The translations under genes and the position numbers were made by a program. A stretch of 64,000 nucleotides of DNA from an uncultured Granulosicoccaceae bacterium (GTDB taxonomy: Bacteria; Pseudomonadota; Gammaproteobacteria; Granulosicoccales; Granulosicoccaceae): the NCBI GenBank assembly GCA_937922675.1, contig CALAJN010000009.1, positions 235,687 to 299,686 of the forward strand, read 5' to 3'. Within the stretch, counting starts at the first letter, position 1; the number at the start of each line of letters is the position of its first letter. Positions 1 through 10,917 of the stretch are shown piece by piece. The notes beneath the pieces were generated by a model. The model saw only the letters and a program-made list of their open reading frames with translations. It was not told the DNA's origin and searched no databases.

Positions 1-39
1 GCCGGTGGGGCTTGGGGCGAAACGGGTACGAACTGTCAT
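1..39 (-). CDS. gltX: glutamyl-tRNA synthetase, N-terminal 13 codons only (truncated by window edge)
   Basis: Reverse complement of 1-39 reads ATG ACA GTT CGT ACC CGT TTC GCC CCA AGC CCC ACC GGC = MTVRTRFAPSPTG, the class I GluRS N-terminal signature. Confidence 0.8.
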   Translation of the reverse strand, partial: MTVRTRFAPSPTG

Positions 40-201
40 GGTCTGAGGATGGAGAGGAAACGGGAGAGCGCTGGACGCCAAATGGAGGCTGGCAGGGGGC
101 CAACGGTCGATAGATGAGACGGCGATGACCCGCCTTCAGGGCGGCGAGTCTATCAGCGGCCAGCCCCTCGCTATACTGCCCGGCATGAAAGGACGAGATT
201 C

Positions 202-963
202 ATGACCGAAAACGCCTCATCCATCGACGCTGCGCCTCGCTGGTTTTCAGCAGCCCTGACCGTGGTAGGGCATGTGCGCCGGGTAAACGAGGACGCGTTT
301 CTTGATGCTCGCGAGCAGTCGCTATGGGTGGTCGCCGACGGCATGGGCGGACACAGCCGAGGTGATCGAGCCAGCCGCGAGATCATCGAACGGCTGCAAG
401 ACTTTACCCGTGAGCCTACTGCCCGCCAGGCGGTCGATGACATTGTGGCCCGTCTGAGCAAGGCCAACGATTACTGCCGAGAGGCGGCCAATGGCGAGGT
501 CATGGGCAGCACGGTTGCCGCTCTTTATCTGCATCACCAGAGTGCTTGCCTGGTGTGGTGTGGCGACAGCCGTATCTATCGCTTGCGCGATGGCACGCTA
601 GAGCAGCTGACCGAGGACCACAGCCTGGTCCAGGAGCTACACCGGCTCGGGGAGTTATCCGCCGAGGAGGCCGAAAACCACCCCTCGGCCAACGTCATCA
701 CACGCGCGATCGGTGTGGCCGATGAGCTGGACGTACAAATCCAGGAGGTTGATCTGATGGCCGGTGATCGTTTTCTGGTGTGCAGTGACGGACTCTTCAA
801 GGACGTCGCCTTTACCGAGCTTGAAGCAAACCTCAGCCTGCCCTCACCTTCACAGGCGCTGGACGCATTGGTGGCGCTTGCACTGCGCCGCGGCGGTACC
901 GACAACGTCACAGGCATTGTGGTCCAAGCGCCCGCAGACGGCTCCGCTCTTGCGGGCGACTAG
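202..963 (+). CDS. PP2C-family Ser/Thr protein phosphatase
   Basis: Motifs RRVNEDAF, VVADGMGGHSRGD, CGDSRIYRLRDG, TEDHS, VCSDGLFK, GGTDNVTGIVV; AAGGA Shine-Dalgarno upstream of ATG. Confidence 0.9.
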   Translation: MTENASSIDAAPRWFSAALTVVGHVRRVNEDAFLDAREQSLWVVADGMGGHSRGDRASREIIERLQDFTREPTARQAVDDIVARLSKANDYCREAANGEVMGSTVAALYLHHQSACLVWCGDSRIYRLRDGTLEQLTEDHSLVQELHRLGELSAEEAENHPSANVITRAIGVADELDVQIQEVDLMAGDRFLVCSDGLFKDVAFTELEANLSLPSPSQALDALVALALRRGGTDNVTGIVVQAPADGSALAGD

Positions 964-1036
964 CGGCGACGACTAGCGGCAGCGACCAGCGCTGGTGGCT
1001 GGCGGACTGCCAGATAACAAGCTGCCGAGGGTTTGC

Positions 1037-1744
1037 CTATAGCGTATGCGCACCCGCCACAACCGTGTCCCCGATACCCAGCACGCCCTCTATTTCCTGC
1101 TCCAGCCACAAACCCTGAAGGGCGCCGCCGGGGTCTCGCAGCAGCACCACGCGCCGCTTGTCCCGAGTCGCCGCACTTAAACGATAGTGGCGGCGAATCT
1201 CCACGCGACGATCGCCCTCGCTGCCAGTCTCGACACGGGATTCATGTTCAGTTACGAACAGCTGTTCAATGGACGAAGCATCGAGCTTTTTTGCGCCGGG
1301 CCACGGCAGAGGGCCTTGAGAAATCTCAAGGCGAGCCGCATCCACACGCACACGATGCCGGTTGACTGCACGAACCGCGGCGAAGTACGTGATGACCAAG
1401 GCTATCGGCAGAATGAACAAATTCCCCGAGGTCAGCCCAACGTAGGCAAATCCGCCGGCGATGACGAGCAGTATCAGCGATTGAATGCCCTGGCCCACAG
1501 GCCAACTCACTTCAAGGCTGCCCGCGCCGCGCTTGATATCAAATCGCGCGGGCAAACCGACATCCAGTCGTGTGCGCTTGGCGCCAGATGTTGCTCCTGA
1601 TGCGTGCTCTGACGCCGTCTTGGCCATGGACTGCGGCAGCTCATGCAAGCTGCCACAGTGACTACAGGTAACCACGCCAAGCGCTGCGTCTATGCGCCCG
1701 GCGTCAAGCCCAGCACCGCAACTTCGGCAATTCATCGCATTCAC
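1037..1744 (-). CDS. hypothetical membrane protein with N-terminal zinc ribbon
   Basis: CRSCGAGLD...CSHCGS motif followed by hydrophobic segments. Confidence 0.7.
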   Translation of the reverse strand: MNAMNCRSCGAGLDAGRIDAALGVVTCSHCGSLHELPQSMAKTASEHASGATSGAKRTRLDVGLPARFDIKRGAGSLEVSWPVGQGIQSLILLVIAGGFAYVGLTSGNLFILPIALVITYFAAVRAVNRHRVRVDAARLEISQGPLPWPGAKKLDASSIEQLFVTEHESRVETGSEGDRRVEIRRHYRLSAATRDKRRVVLLRDPGGALQGLWLEQEIEGVLGIGDTVVAGAHTL

Positions 1745-1785
1745 CTACGGCAGTCCTCGCATTCCCGAGCTGTTGACCGACGTGA

Positions 1786-4383
1786 TTATGCGGCATCACC
1801 AGCCAGAATGAGCTGCCCGTCCGCCGCATCAATCGCCACGGTGTCACCCGTGGCGTAGGCACCGCCAAGAATCTTCTCTGCCAGAGGATTCTCCAGCTGC
1901 TGCTGAATTGCCCGCTTGAGCGGCCTTGCACCGTACACAGGATCAAAGCCGGACTCACCCAACAGATCGAGGGCTGCATCAGTGATCGAGAATTCAAGCC
2001 CCCGACTGGCAAGCCTGGCTCCCAAATGCTTTACCTGAATACCTGCAATCAGACGGATGTGCTCGCGCGACAAGGGCCTGAACACAACAGACTCATCGAT
2101 ACGGTTGACAAATTCCGGGCGGAAGTGATCGCCGACCACCTCCATCACCGCCGTCTTCATCGCATCGTAGTCTCCACCTTGTATGCCATCGGCAGCGATT
2201 TCCTGAATGCGATGACTACCCAGGTTGGATGTCATCACGATGACCGTGTTACGAAAATCCACCGTGCGCCCCTGTCCATCGGTCAATCTTCCATCGTCAA
2301 GCACTTGCAGCAGCACATTAAAGACATCGGCATGTGCTTTCTCGACCTCATCAAGCAGGATCACCGAGTAGGGTTTACGCCTTACGGCCTCGGTCAGATA
2401 GCCCCCTTCCTCATATCCGACATAGCCAGGAGGCGCACCGATCAAACGCGCCACCGAGTGCTTTTCCATGAACTCGGACATGTCGATACGCACCATCGCC
2501 GACTCATCATCAAACATGAAGTCAGCCAGAGCCTTGGTCAGTTCGGTCTTGCCAACACCCGTTGGCCCAAGAAACAAAAACGAGCCAATGGGCTTGTTCG
2601 GATCTGAAAGACCCGCACGTGACCGACGAATCGCATCAGACACAGCCCCCACTGCCTCATCCTGACCAACAACCCGTTGCCCGATCTCAGACTCCATGCG
2701 CAGCAGCTTCTCACGCTCACCCTCAAGCATCCGTGTGACCGGAATACCCGTCCACTTGGCAACGATCTCGGCAATTTCATCCGCTGTCACGTTGACTGAC
2801 AGCAGCGTCATCTCCCTGTCATCGGTTTCAGCCTGGGCCTGCTCCAGGCGCTTCTCAAGCGCCGGTATCTGGCCGTACTGCAACTCTGACATTTTGCCCA
2901 GATCGCCCGCACGCCTGGCTGCCTCAAATTCAAGGCGTACGCGTTCGAGCTCCTCCTTGATGCCACTGGCATTCTGGACCTCAGCCTTCTCCGCTGTCCA
3001 GATTTCCTCAAGGTCTGCAAACTCGCGTTCAAGCTCCGCTACGTCAACTTCCAGATCTGCAAGGCGCTGACGTGAGGCATCGTCGTTTTCCTTAGCCAGA
3101 GCCTCGCGCTGGATCTTCAGTTGGATAAGACGCCTTTCCAGGCGGTCCAGCTCTTCAGGCTTTGAGTCGATCTCCATACGGATGCGGGACGCTGCTTCAT
3201 CGATCAGATCAATGGCCTTGTCGGGCAACTGTCGATCCGCAATATAGCGATGCGACAAGGTGGCCGCTGCAACAATCGCAGGGTCTGTAATCTCAACACC
3301 GTGGTGCACCTCGTAGCGTTCCTTCAAGCCACGCAAGATAGCGATGGTGTCTTCAACGCTCGGCTCATCAACCAGAATCTTTTGAAAACGACGCTCAAGC
3401 GCTGCATCCTTCTCAATGTACTGACGGTATTCATCCAGAGTGGTCGCGCCAATGCAATGTAGCTCACCTCGCGCCAGCGCTGGCTTGAGCATATTGCCGG
3501 CATCCATAGCGCCATCCGCCTTGCCTGCACCGACCATGGTATGCAGCTCATCGATAAACAGGATTACCTGGCCCTCCTGCTTGGAAAGGTCCGACAATAC
3601 TGACTTGAGCCGTTCTTCAAACTCACCACGAAACTTGGCGCCAGCAATCAGAGCGCCCATGTCCAGTGAGAGCACGCGCTTGTCGCGAATGCCGTCAGGC
3701 ACCTCTCCGTCGACGATACGCTGCGCCAGACCTTCAACCAAAGCGGTCTTGCCGACTCCGGGCTCACCGATGATGACCGGGTTGTTCTTGGTTCTACGTT
3801 GAAGTACCTGTATGGCACGACGAATTTCGTCGTCACGACCAATAACGGGGTCAATCTTTCCTTGCTCGGCACGCTCGGTGAGATCAATGGTGTATTTCTC
3901 AAGCGACTGGCGTTGATCCTCGGCGTTGGGATCATTCACAGGACCACTCTGCACCTGCTCAAGTGTTTTCTCGACCGCCTTGAGATTGGCGCCGTTGGAA
4001 ACCATGGCTTCGGCAGCAGGATTTTTGCGATCCTCCAAAGCGGCAAGAACAAACACCTCTGATGAGATGTACTGATCACCACGCTTCTGTGCCTTCTTGT
4101 CGGTCAGGTTCAGGAGCCTGGAAAGCTCATTGGACACTTGAACCTGCCCGTTTCCTCCCTGTACCGAGGCCATACGATCAAGCGCGCCGTCAAGACTTGA
4201 CTTCAAGCCGCTGACGTTGACACCAGACTGTGCCAGAACAGGACGCACACCACTGCCATCCTGATCCAGCATGGCGGCGAGCAGATGCACGGGCTCTATG
4301 AACTGATGATCCCGGCCCACCGCAGACGACTGTGCGTCCTGCAGGGCGAGTTGGAACTTGGACGTCAGTTTGTCCATTCTCAT
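1786..4383 (-). CDS. clpB: ATP-dependent chaperone ClpB
   Basis: Two AAA+ modules ([33 protein letters not shown]), coiled-coil middle domain, N-term [19 protein letters not shown]; internal Met chosen as start. Confidence 0.97.
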   Translation of the reverse strand: MRMDKLTSKFQLALQDAQSSAVGRDHQFIEPVHLLAAMLDQDGSGVRPVLAQSGVNVSGLKSSLDGALDRMASVQGGNGQVQVSNELSRLLNLTDKKAQKRGDQYISSEVFVLAALEDRKNPAAEAMVSNGANLKAVEKTLEQVQSGPVNDPNAEDQRQSLEKYTIDLTERAEQGKIDPVIGRDDEIRRAIQVLQRRTKNNPVIIGEPGVGKTALVEGLAQRIVDGEVPDGIRDKRVLSLDMGALIAGAKFRGEFEERLKSVLSDLSKQEGQVILFIDELHTMVGAGKADGAMDAGNMLKPALARGELHCIGATTLDEYRQYIEKDAALERRFQKILVDEPSVEDTIAILRGLKERYEVHHGVEITDPAIVAAATLSHRYIADRQLPDKAIDLIDEAASRIRMEIDSKPEELDRLERRLIQLKIQREALAKENDDASRQRLADLEVDVAELEREFADLEEIWTAEKAEVQNASGIKEELERVRLEFEAARRAGDLGKMSELQYGQIPALEKRLEQAQAETDDREMTLLSVNVTADEIAEIVAKWTGIPVTRMLEGEREKLLRMESEIGQRVVGQDEAVGAVSDAIRRSRAGLSDPNKPIGSFLFLGPTGVGKTELTKALADFMFDDESAMVRIDMSEFMEKHSVARLIGAPPGYVGYEEGGYLTEAVRRKPYSVILLDEVEKAHADVFNVLLQVLDDGRLTDGQGRTVDFRNTVIVMTSNLGSHRIQEIAADGIQGGDYDAMKTAVMEVVGDHFRPEFVNRIDESVVFRPLSREHIRLIAGIQVKHLGARLASRGLEFSITDAALDLLGESGFDPVYGARPLKRAIQQQLENPLAEKILGGAYATGDTVAIDAADGQLILAGDAA

Positions 4384-4566
4384 GTGCGATTTCTCCACTA
4401 GGGGTTTGCTCCGCTCACTGCCATGAGCCCGACTATGCGGCGCTCGAGCAAACTAAGATTGACTACATGGAAGGTGCGGTCTGATGGCGCGGAATCAACT
4501 GCCGTTGGACTACCCGAGTTTGCGATGCGCCCGCCCCGAAACTACCGGGTCTACCTGCATGATGCC

Positions 4567-6384
4567 CTATCCGTGCAAACAACTCGCCCTGACCTCTGGC
4601 CCCGAGTTTCCTCGCGTAAACAATTCCCGCGCAGCTCCGGCGCCTCCCAATTCACGACCGGCGCTATCGAACAATCGAAACCTCTGTATCCGACCTACCT
4701 TGCACCGGGCGCGCGTGCGCGTCTCGGCATCTACATGGTGCCGGTCAAGCAAATTTGAAACACCAGCGCCGGGCACAGGGCCATTGGGCCCTACGAGTTG
4801 CAGCCTGAATCCTCCTTCATGCAACAGCCTGTGGCAGCTGCTACACAGCAAGGCTGCATTGCTCAAACCTGAGTGCCCGCCGTGTTGGCGGTGTACCACA
4901 TGATGACCATCGAGATGTCGAGTAGCACCGCAACCTGGCATCTGACAGCACCTGTCTCGCCCTCTTAGCGCACTCAACTGACGCTTGCTAAACACCGGGG
5001 CTTGTCGAGACGTGCCGATCACCTGATGCTCTTCGTCAGTTGCCAACAGGGTAAACCCGGACTGTTCAGCAAGGCGTCGAGCTGTTGCTCGGGAAATCGG
5101 GCCGTGCCCTTGTACCTGCGGCCTTTCAATCAATGAAACGTCGCCCTCAGCACTCGCTCCAACGTCCGCCACCAGCTCATCCCCCAACAGTCGAACATCA
5201 ACATTGACATGCACTCGATACCGATCAGCCTGTGCAACGGCCTCACCCGCATGGGCCAGTGATCGACGACTCATCAACACCGCAGCATCAGCGCGCCTCT
5301 GTTGCAGCGTGGGTTCGACGTTCGCCTCACCCGGCGGCTCACCCGGGTGAGCACAAGCCGCCTCTGCATCATCCCCGGCGCTTGCGTCAGCAGCGTCGCC
5401 CGCATCACTATCGCCTCCTTCCTTGATCCAGTCTTCTGCCTGCTCGAGTGAGCGTAAGAACTCGGCAGCAAGATCATCAGGCAGGTCTACAGTAATACGA
5501 GTGGAATAGGCATCGAGCTTGCGCGTACTCAGCGACCTGCGCTCAAAGGCTCGATGCGCGGCGTGCGCCTCAGCGACATCACGCGAGTCACGCTCAGCAA
5601 TCTCTGCGTCCTCATTGTGATCCTGCCGGTGCCGAAAGCGACGGCAATATTCAGTTGTCTCTGTGACCGAGAGCTCCAGTGCAGCCACGGCAAATTCAGC
5701 GTCAGTATCTGCCGATGCGTACCGCGTAATTTCACGCAATTGCGAGAAGGTTATCTGCCCCAATGAAAACAAGGATCGAAGCACTGGCAGATCGATTAAC
5801 GCACGCCCCACTCGCAGGCGCTCAAACGCCGCTGTTTTGCCGATCCCCAGATAGACGTCCATCCAGACAGGCATGCTTCGACATCCATCGCACTCGTACA
5901 GCTTGGCATCGTCAAATTCCACCAGCAGTTGCAGCAACTCAGCCAGATTGCGCTCTGCGCCACGTGCGAGGCGCTTGAGGCGTGTACGCAAGTCAGCAGG
6001 ATCGGTCGCAGGCGCTAGCGCGATATCACTTGATGTGGTCTGCTGATATTCAGTATCCGCATCAGGATGCCCGGCGATACGCGCGACGAGGGAGTCAAAG
6101 CTTGCGTGTCTTGCGTGTTGATCCGATGCACACAGACGCGCGCCTTCAATGAACGCTGCAGACAGCCTGAGGTGTTTGCCCTCTGCTATACGCTGTAAGA
6201 CAGCGTCACCTGGTTTGCCTGTACCCGCAGCCTCGGTTGCTACCGCCGCCCTGGAGTTGTGCTCTTGCGCATCATAATCCGGCGCATCTTCAGCGATGAC
6301 TAAGGGGCCGCCCAAACCGATGCTGGAAGCATATGACCACTGCCTGGTATTCGACTCCAGCAATGTAAATGTGCTCACGATCAA
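4567..6384 (-). CDS. DUF222 / HNH endonuclease domain protein (13E12-repeat-like)
   Basis: C-terminal HNH: CQMPGCGATRHLDGHHVVHRQHGGHSGLSNAALLCSSCHRLLHEGG, preceded by a DUF222-like helical region. Confidence 0.85.
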   Translation of the reverse strand: MIVSTFTLLESNTRQWSYASSIGLGGPLVIAEDAPDYDAQEHNSRAAVATEAAGTGKPGDAVLQRIAEGKHLRLSAAFIEGARLCASDQHARHASFDSLVARIAGHPDADTEYQQTTSSDIALAPATDPADLRTRLKRLARGAERNLAELLQLLVEFDDAKLYECDGCRSMPVWMDVYLGIGKTAAFERLRVGRALIDLPVLRSLFSLGQITFSQLREITRYASADTDAEFAVAALELSVTETTEYCRRFRHRQDHNEDAEIAERDSRDVAEAHAAHRAFERRSLSTRKLDAYSTRITVDLPDDLAAEFLRSLEQAEDWIKEGGDSDAGDAADASAGDDAEAACAHPGEPPGEANVEPTLQQRRADAAVLMSRRSLAHAGEAVAQADRYRVHVNVDVRLLGDELVADVGASAEGDVSLIERPQVQGHGPISRATARRLAEQSGFTLLATDEEHQVIGTSRQAPVFSKRQLSALRGRDRCCQMPGCGATRHLDGHHVVHRQHGGHSGLSNAALLCSSCHRLLHEGGFRLQLVGPNGPVPGAGVSNLLDRHHVDAETRTRARCKVGRIQRFRLFDSAGRELGGAGAARELFTRGNSGPEVRASCLHG

Positions 6385-6473
6385 CTCCCTGATGCAGGCT
6401 GAAGATCATGCTGACACGACTGAATCAGCACGTCATCACTCGGGAAGTGATAACTGTGTTAATTTACAGTATA

Positions 6474-7232
6474 TTATTTATCCAGCCATGCCAGCGTCGC
6501 CATACGTCCGCTGGCCTTGCCATCACGGCGGTGAGAGTAAAACCGGTCGCCATCACTATAGGTGCACCATTGCCCCCCGCTACACTCAATGTCACCCAGC
6601 GCTGCCAATTCGATGCGAGCGAGCTCGTACAGATTTGCCAGGTACTTTCCCGCAGAGTGGCCCGCAGAGCAGACCTCCACAAATGCCGCTGCAAACTCCG
6701 GGCGGCGCACGACAAACGTCTCGCGCACCTCACTACCTACCTCAAAGGCTGTGGGCCCTATCGCAGGACCCAGCCACGCATAGCGCGGTGCACTGTCAGT
6801 GAACGAGGCAACCGCCTCCGTCAGAATGCCCGCGGCCAGCCCGCGCCAGCCAGCGTGAACAGCGGCTACGTGACTCCCCGCCTGATCAGTCAGCACAACA
6901 GGCAAGCAATCTGCCGTCATGATGGCTAGCACTTCACCGGGGACTTCTGTCCATGCGCCATCGGCTGGCTGCTCATCTTCACTGTCACTCATGACATCGC
7001 TCAAAACCGAAACCCGCGTTCCGTGAACTTGCCGCAGCCAAACGGGGTCAGCGGGCAAGTCATGCGCGTGTCGCAACAAACGCCGGTTTTCTGCAACAGC
7101 GTCAGCATCATCACCCACGTGCAAACCGACGTTCATACTATTGAAAGGAGGCTCGCTGACTCCGCCTTCACGCGTGGTACACAACACACGCACGTGCGAG
7201 GGGGCCGACCACTCAGGCCGTATAACAGTCAT
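6474..7232 (-). CDS. pgeF: peptidoglycan editing factor PgeF / YfiH-family (laccase-domain)
   Basis: MTADCLPVVLTD, VHAGWRGLAAGI, WLGPAIGPTAFEVG motifs; adjacent to rluD. Confidence 0.93.
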   Translation of the reverse strand: MTVIRPEWSAPSHVRVLCTTREGGVSEPPFNSMNVGLHVGDDADAVAENRRLLRHAHDLPADPVWLRQVHGTRVSVLSDVMSDSEDEQPADGAWTEVPGEVLAIMTADCLPVVLTDQAGSHVAAVHAGWRGLAAGILTEAVASFTDSAPRYAWLGPAIGPTAFEVGSEVRETFVVRRPEFAAAFVEVCSAGHSAGKYLANLYELARIELAALGDIECSGGQWCTYSDGDRFYSHRRDGKASGRMATLAWLDK

Positions 7233-8287
7233 GGTCCCCCCGAGTCAGCGCGCGAATGGACCTGCGTCTCGGCGAGCGCCTCGCACAAGTCGAGCATGTC
7301 TTGCGGCAGTGGTGAAGAAAAACTCATCGGCTCATCACTCACGGGGTGCTTCAAACGCAATCGCGCGGCATGCAGGGCTTGGCGCGGAAACGCCCCGACA
7401 ATTGCGCGGGTGTCCGAATCCTTGCGATGATTCAGCGCCTCGGCTCTTCCATCACGGTATACGGGGTCACCGATCAAGGGGTGGCCGAGCGATGTCAGGT
7501 GAACACGTATCTGATGTGTACGGCCGGTCTCGAGCTGAACATCAAGGCGGGTGGCTCCGCGCAGGCGTCGTGCACAGTGAAAGTGCGTGACCGCCGGCTT
7601 GCCTCCGGGGGTGACCGCCATGCGCTTGCGATCACGAGAGTGGCGACCAATCGGTTGGTTGACGGTACCGGTTTCGGGCGGGTGACCGATAACGATGGCG
7701 ATGTACTCGCGGCCCATCTCACGCGCTTGCAGCTGCCGCACCAGGGCAGTTTGTGCCTGTAGCGTGCGTGCGACCACACAGACGCCGCTGGTGTCCTTGT
7801 CGAGCCTGTGCACGATGCCCGCCCGAGGCACACTTCTGAGCGCGGGATCCCGGTGGACCAGACCATTCATCACCGTACCGCTGGCGTGGCCCGGTGCCGG
7901 ATGCATGACAAGGCCCACCGGTTTGTCGATTATCAGAATGGACTCATCCTCGAACAGCACATTGAGCGACACCGGCTCGGCCACGACCCGCGATTCGTCC
8001 ACACCGGGATCCATCGCGGCCAGAACCGCCTCGGGCACATCAAGCCTTAGTTGCTCACCGCCGGACAAGCGTGACTTGCCCGCTACCTGCTTGCCATCGA
8101 CCGTGAGGTGCCCGGCGGCAATCCACGCCTGCAAGCGGCTGCGCGAATACATCGGCCAGGCATTGGCAACAATCGCGTCCAGACGTACGCCCGCTTGCGA
8201 GCGAGCAACGCGTACGCTGGCGGCGATAGACTCCGGGTCGCGAGCAGGCGCAGACTCAGGGTCGCTATCTGATGGCAAGACTGACAT
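7229..8287 (-). CDS. rluD: 23S rRNA pseudouridine(1911/1915/1917) synthase RluD
   Basis: S4 domain plus GIVHRLDKDTSGVCVVA and GRTHQIRVHL motifs. Confidence 0.95.
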   Translation of the reverse strand: MSVLPSDSDPESAPARDPESIAASVRVARSQAGVRLDAIVANAWPMYSRSRLQAWIAAGHLTVDGKQVAGKSRLSGGEQLRLDVPEAVLAAMDPGVDESRVVAEPVSLNVLFEDESILIIDKPVGLVMHPAPGHASGTVMNGLVHRDPALRSVPRAGIVHRLDKDTSGVCVVARTLQAQTALVRQLQAREMGREYIAIVIGHPPETGTVNQPIGRHSRDRKRMAVTPGGKPAVTHFHCARRLRGATRLDVQLETGRTHQIRVHLTSLGHPLIGDPVYRDGRAEALNHRKDSDTRAIVGAFPRQALHAARLRLKHPVSDEPMSFSSPLPQDMLDLCEALAETQVHSRADSGGP

Positions 8288-8348
8288 GTCGCGATGTTAG
8301 TCCGGCAGACCGGGATCGGGTGGCAGGGAACGCGACTATACTCGGCTC

Positions 8349-9149
8349 ATGCATCCATACCTCCAGATTCCTTGCCAAGGTCCGAAGACGAGCGCTCGCC
8401 GCGCAGCAACTGCGGTGCTGTGCGTTGCACTCCTTGCAATGAGTGCGTGCTCGACGCCACGGCCGGCCGACTCCGATGCGTCAACGACCGCCGAGTCTCT
8501 GTATCGCAGCGGCAAATCGGCCTTGAACCGCAGTGACTTCCTGACGGCTATCGATACCTTCGAGACGTTGGGCGCGCGCTTCCCCTTTGGCATCTATACC
8601 CAGCAAGCCCAACTGGACATCGCCTACGCGTACCTGCGACAAGACGAGTACGACAATGCAATCGCCTCGGTAGAACGCTTCATCAAGCTCTACCCACAGA
8701 GCGAGAGTATTGACTACGCGTACTACATGAGGGGGCTAGCGCATTTTTCACGCGGAGGCTCCGCCTTCGAGCGCATATTTCCACGCGATATGTCCAAGGT
8801 CAACCAGAACTGGCTGCGGGCCTCGTTTACCGAGTTCGAGGCGCTTGTCAGGCGCTTCCCGGACAGCGAATATGTGCCCGATGCTATCGAGCGCATGAAC
8901 TATCTGCGCGAGCAGATGGCAAGCCATGAGCTGCAAACAGCGCGCTTTTACTACGAGCGAGGCGCCATGGTCGCAGTGGTGAACCGTGTGACCTACCTGC
9001 TGGAGCATTTTGACGGGGCTAGCCAGGTTGGCGATGCACTGGCCCTGTTGTCGGGTGCCTACACTGCTCTGGGGCAAGAAGATCGCAGTGCAGATACCTT
9101 GCGAGTGCTGGCGGCCACCGATCCGGAACATCCTGCGCTCGACAGCTGA
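8349..9149 (+). CDS. bamD: outer membrane assembly lipoprotein BamD
   Basis: Lipobox LLAMSAC, TPR-like repeats with YPQSESIDYAYYMRGLAHF; divergent from rluD. Confidence 0.93.
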   Translation: MHPYLQIPCQGPKTSARRAATAVLCVALLAMSACSTPRPADSDASTTAESLYRSGKSALNRSDFLTAIDTFETLGARFPFGIYTQQAQLDIAYAYLRQDEYDNAIASVERFIKLYPQSESIDYAYYMRGLAHFSRGGSAFERIFPRDMSKVNQNWLRASFTEFEALVRRFPDSEYVPDAIERMNYLREQMASHELQTARFYYERGAMVAVVNRVTYLLEHFDGASQVGDALALLSGAYTALGQEDRSADTLRVLAATDPEHPALDS

Positions 9150-9231
9150 GTGTTACGACGCCACTGTCAAGATCATGTGGCCTGAGTCACGAATGGTGCG
9201 AATCATGCTGTAGCGGGGTCACGTACTCCGT

Positions 9232-10917
9232 TTGCACACGCCACCCGTGCCAGCCCGCCCCTATTTCCCCGACACCGCCCCTGACGACGGCTGGTTGACG
9301 CCAGAAAATCGACAGACAGGCAAATCGTCTGCGCCCATCGTCGCGCCCAATACGCGACCCGATTGGCCCGTTCTGCTGCTGATCAGTCAGTATCGTTACT
9401 TTGTCCTGCTGGTGCTGGGCGGCGTGTACTACGCACCCGATACCCAAAGTGTGGTGGGCTCACGAGATCCGATCTTATTCGAGATCGCACACCTGTTCTG
9501 GTGCGTACTCGCCCTTGGATTTACCTATCTGATCCGAAAGCGGCAGCCCTCTGCCGAAGCCCAGCTGTACCTGCAGAGCTATCTCGATATCGTCTGTATC
9601 AGTCTGCTGATATTTGCCAGTGGCGGCAGCGTCAGCGGGCTTGGACCCTTGTTGCTGATCGGCGTTGCCCTGCTCTCTCACCTGGTGCCGGCTCGCATGG
9701 CTCTGCTGTTCGCAGCCATTGCATCCGTGATGTTGTTTACTCAGGAATTGATCGCCTCAAGCCTGCACCGAGACGCGATCGTGGATCTTGAACGCGCTGG
9801 AATGCTCGGTGCTTCGGTGTTCGCAGCTGCGTGGTTGATTTCGGTGCCGGTACGCAAGCTCTCATCACGTGACATCAGCGTACCGACGGTCTTTCGTGCT
9901 GGCCTGGACGTTGAACAAATTGCGCGATTGAACGAAGAGATCGTGCAGGAACTCGACAGTGGCGTGCTGGTGATAGATTCAAACGGGCAGGTGCAGGTCA
10001 TCAACGACAGCGCACGTGTTCTGCTCGGAATGGAGTTCATCAACCTGCCGGCCCCCCTATCGGCCATAGCACCGGAGTTGCTTGATGATCTGCACGACTA
10101 CCGTGCAAGCCCCGAACACCCCAGTCACCCGATTTCAATGACTGGCACCGGACAAACGCTCTTGCCTCGTTACAGCAACTTGTCAAATGGCGGAATCCTA
10201 CTGCGTATCGAGGATCACAGCTCAATACTGATGCAGTTTCAACAACTCAAACTTGCCTCGCTGGGGCGATTGTCAGCGAGTATCGCGCATGAAATTCGCA
10301 ACCCTCTGGGTGCCATATCTCACGCTGTTCAGCTCATCCGTGAGTCCGAGACTCTCAGCAAGGAGGACTACGGGCTCAGCGAGGTCGCGCTCAAGCACAC
10401 TGCCCGGATCGACAGAATCATAAACGACGTCTTGCAAGTATCCAATCGCCCCCCGGCTGCACCTACTGCATTGAACGTAACCGAGGTCATCACCGATTTC
10501 TGTCAAAGATTCATCAGCGAACGCAAGTTGAAAGAGAATCAGGTGATGTGCACAACATCAGCGGCAGCGACAGCCTTCTTCGACCCTGATCAGTTTGATC
10601 AAGTGATGTGGAATCTGTGTAACAACGCACTACTTCACAATTCAGGCAAACACGTCCTCATCACGATCGATGTCAAGCAAACCGCTTCCGGGTATACAAC
10701 CGTAGACATCATGGATAACGGAGAAGGCATAGAACACTCCGAGATGCAAAAGGTGTTTGAGCCCTTTTACTCAAGTAGCGATAGCGGCACAGGCCTGGGT
10801 TTGTTCATCGTGCGCGAGATCTGTGAGGCCAACAAGAGCAGCATCGACTGCATCCCGACCACGACAGGCGCACATTTCCGACTAACGCTCACAGGTGAGG
10901 GAAATCTCGCTGCATGA
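9232..10917 (+). CDS. pilS: type IV pilus sensor histidine kinase PilS
   Basis: Six-TM N-terminus, PAS region, SIAHEIRNPLGAISHA H-box, GTGLGLFIVREICEAN G-box; directly upstream of pilR. Confidence 0.92.
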   Translation: MHTPPVPARPYFPDTAPDDGWLTPENRQTGKSSAPIVAPNTRPDWPVLLLISQYRYFVLLVLGGVYYAPDTQSVVGSRDPILFEIAHLFWCVLALGFTYLIRKRQPSAEAQLYLQSYLDIVCISLLIFASGGSVSGLGPLLLIGVALLSHLVPARMALLFAAIASVMLFTQELIASSLHRDAIVDLERAGMLGASVFAAAWLISVPVRKLSSRDISVPTVFRAGLDVEQIARLNEEIVQELDSGVLVIDSNGQVQVINDSARVLLGMEFINLPAPLSAIAPELLDDLHDYRASPEHPSHPISMTGTGQTLLPRYSNLSNGGILLRIEDHSSILMQFQQLKLASLGRLSASIAHEIRNPLGAISHAVQLIRESETLSKEDYGLSEVALKHTARIDRIINDVLQVSNRPPAAPTALNVTEVITDFCQRFISERKLKENQVMCTTSAAATAFFDPDQFDQVMWNLCNNALLHNSGKHVLITIDVKQTASGYTTVDIMDNGEGIEHSEMQKVFEPFYSSSDSGTGLGLFIVREICEANKSSIDCIPTTTGAHFRLTLTGEGNLAA

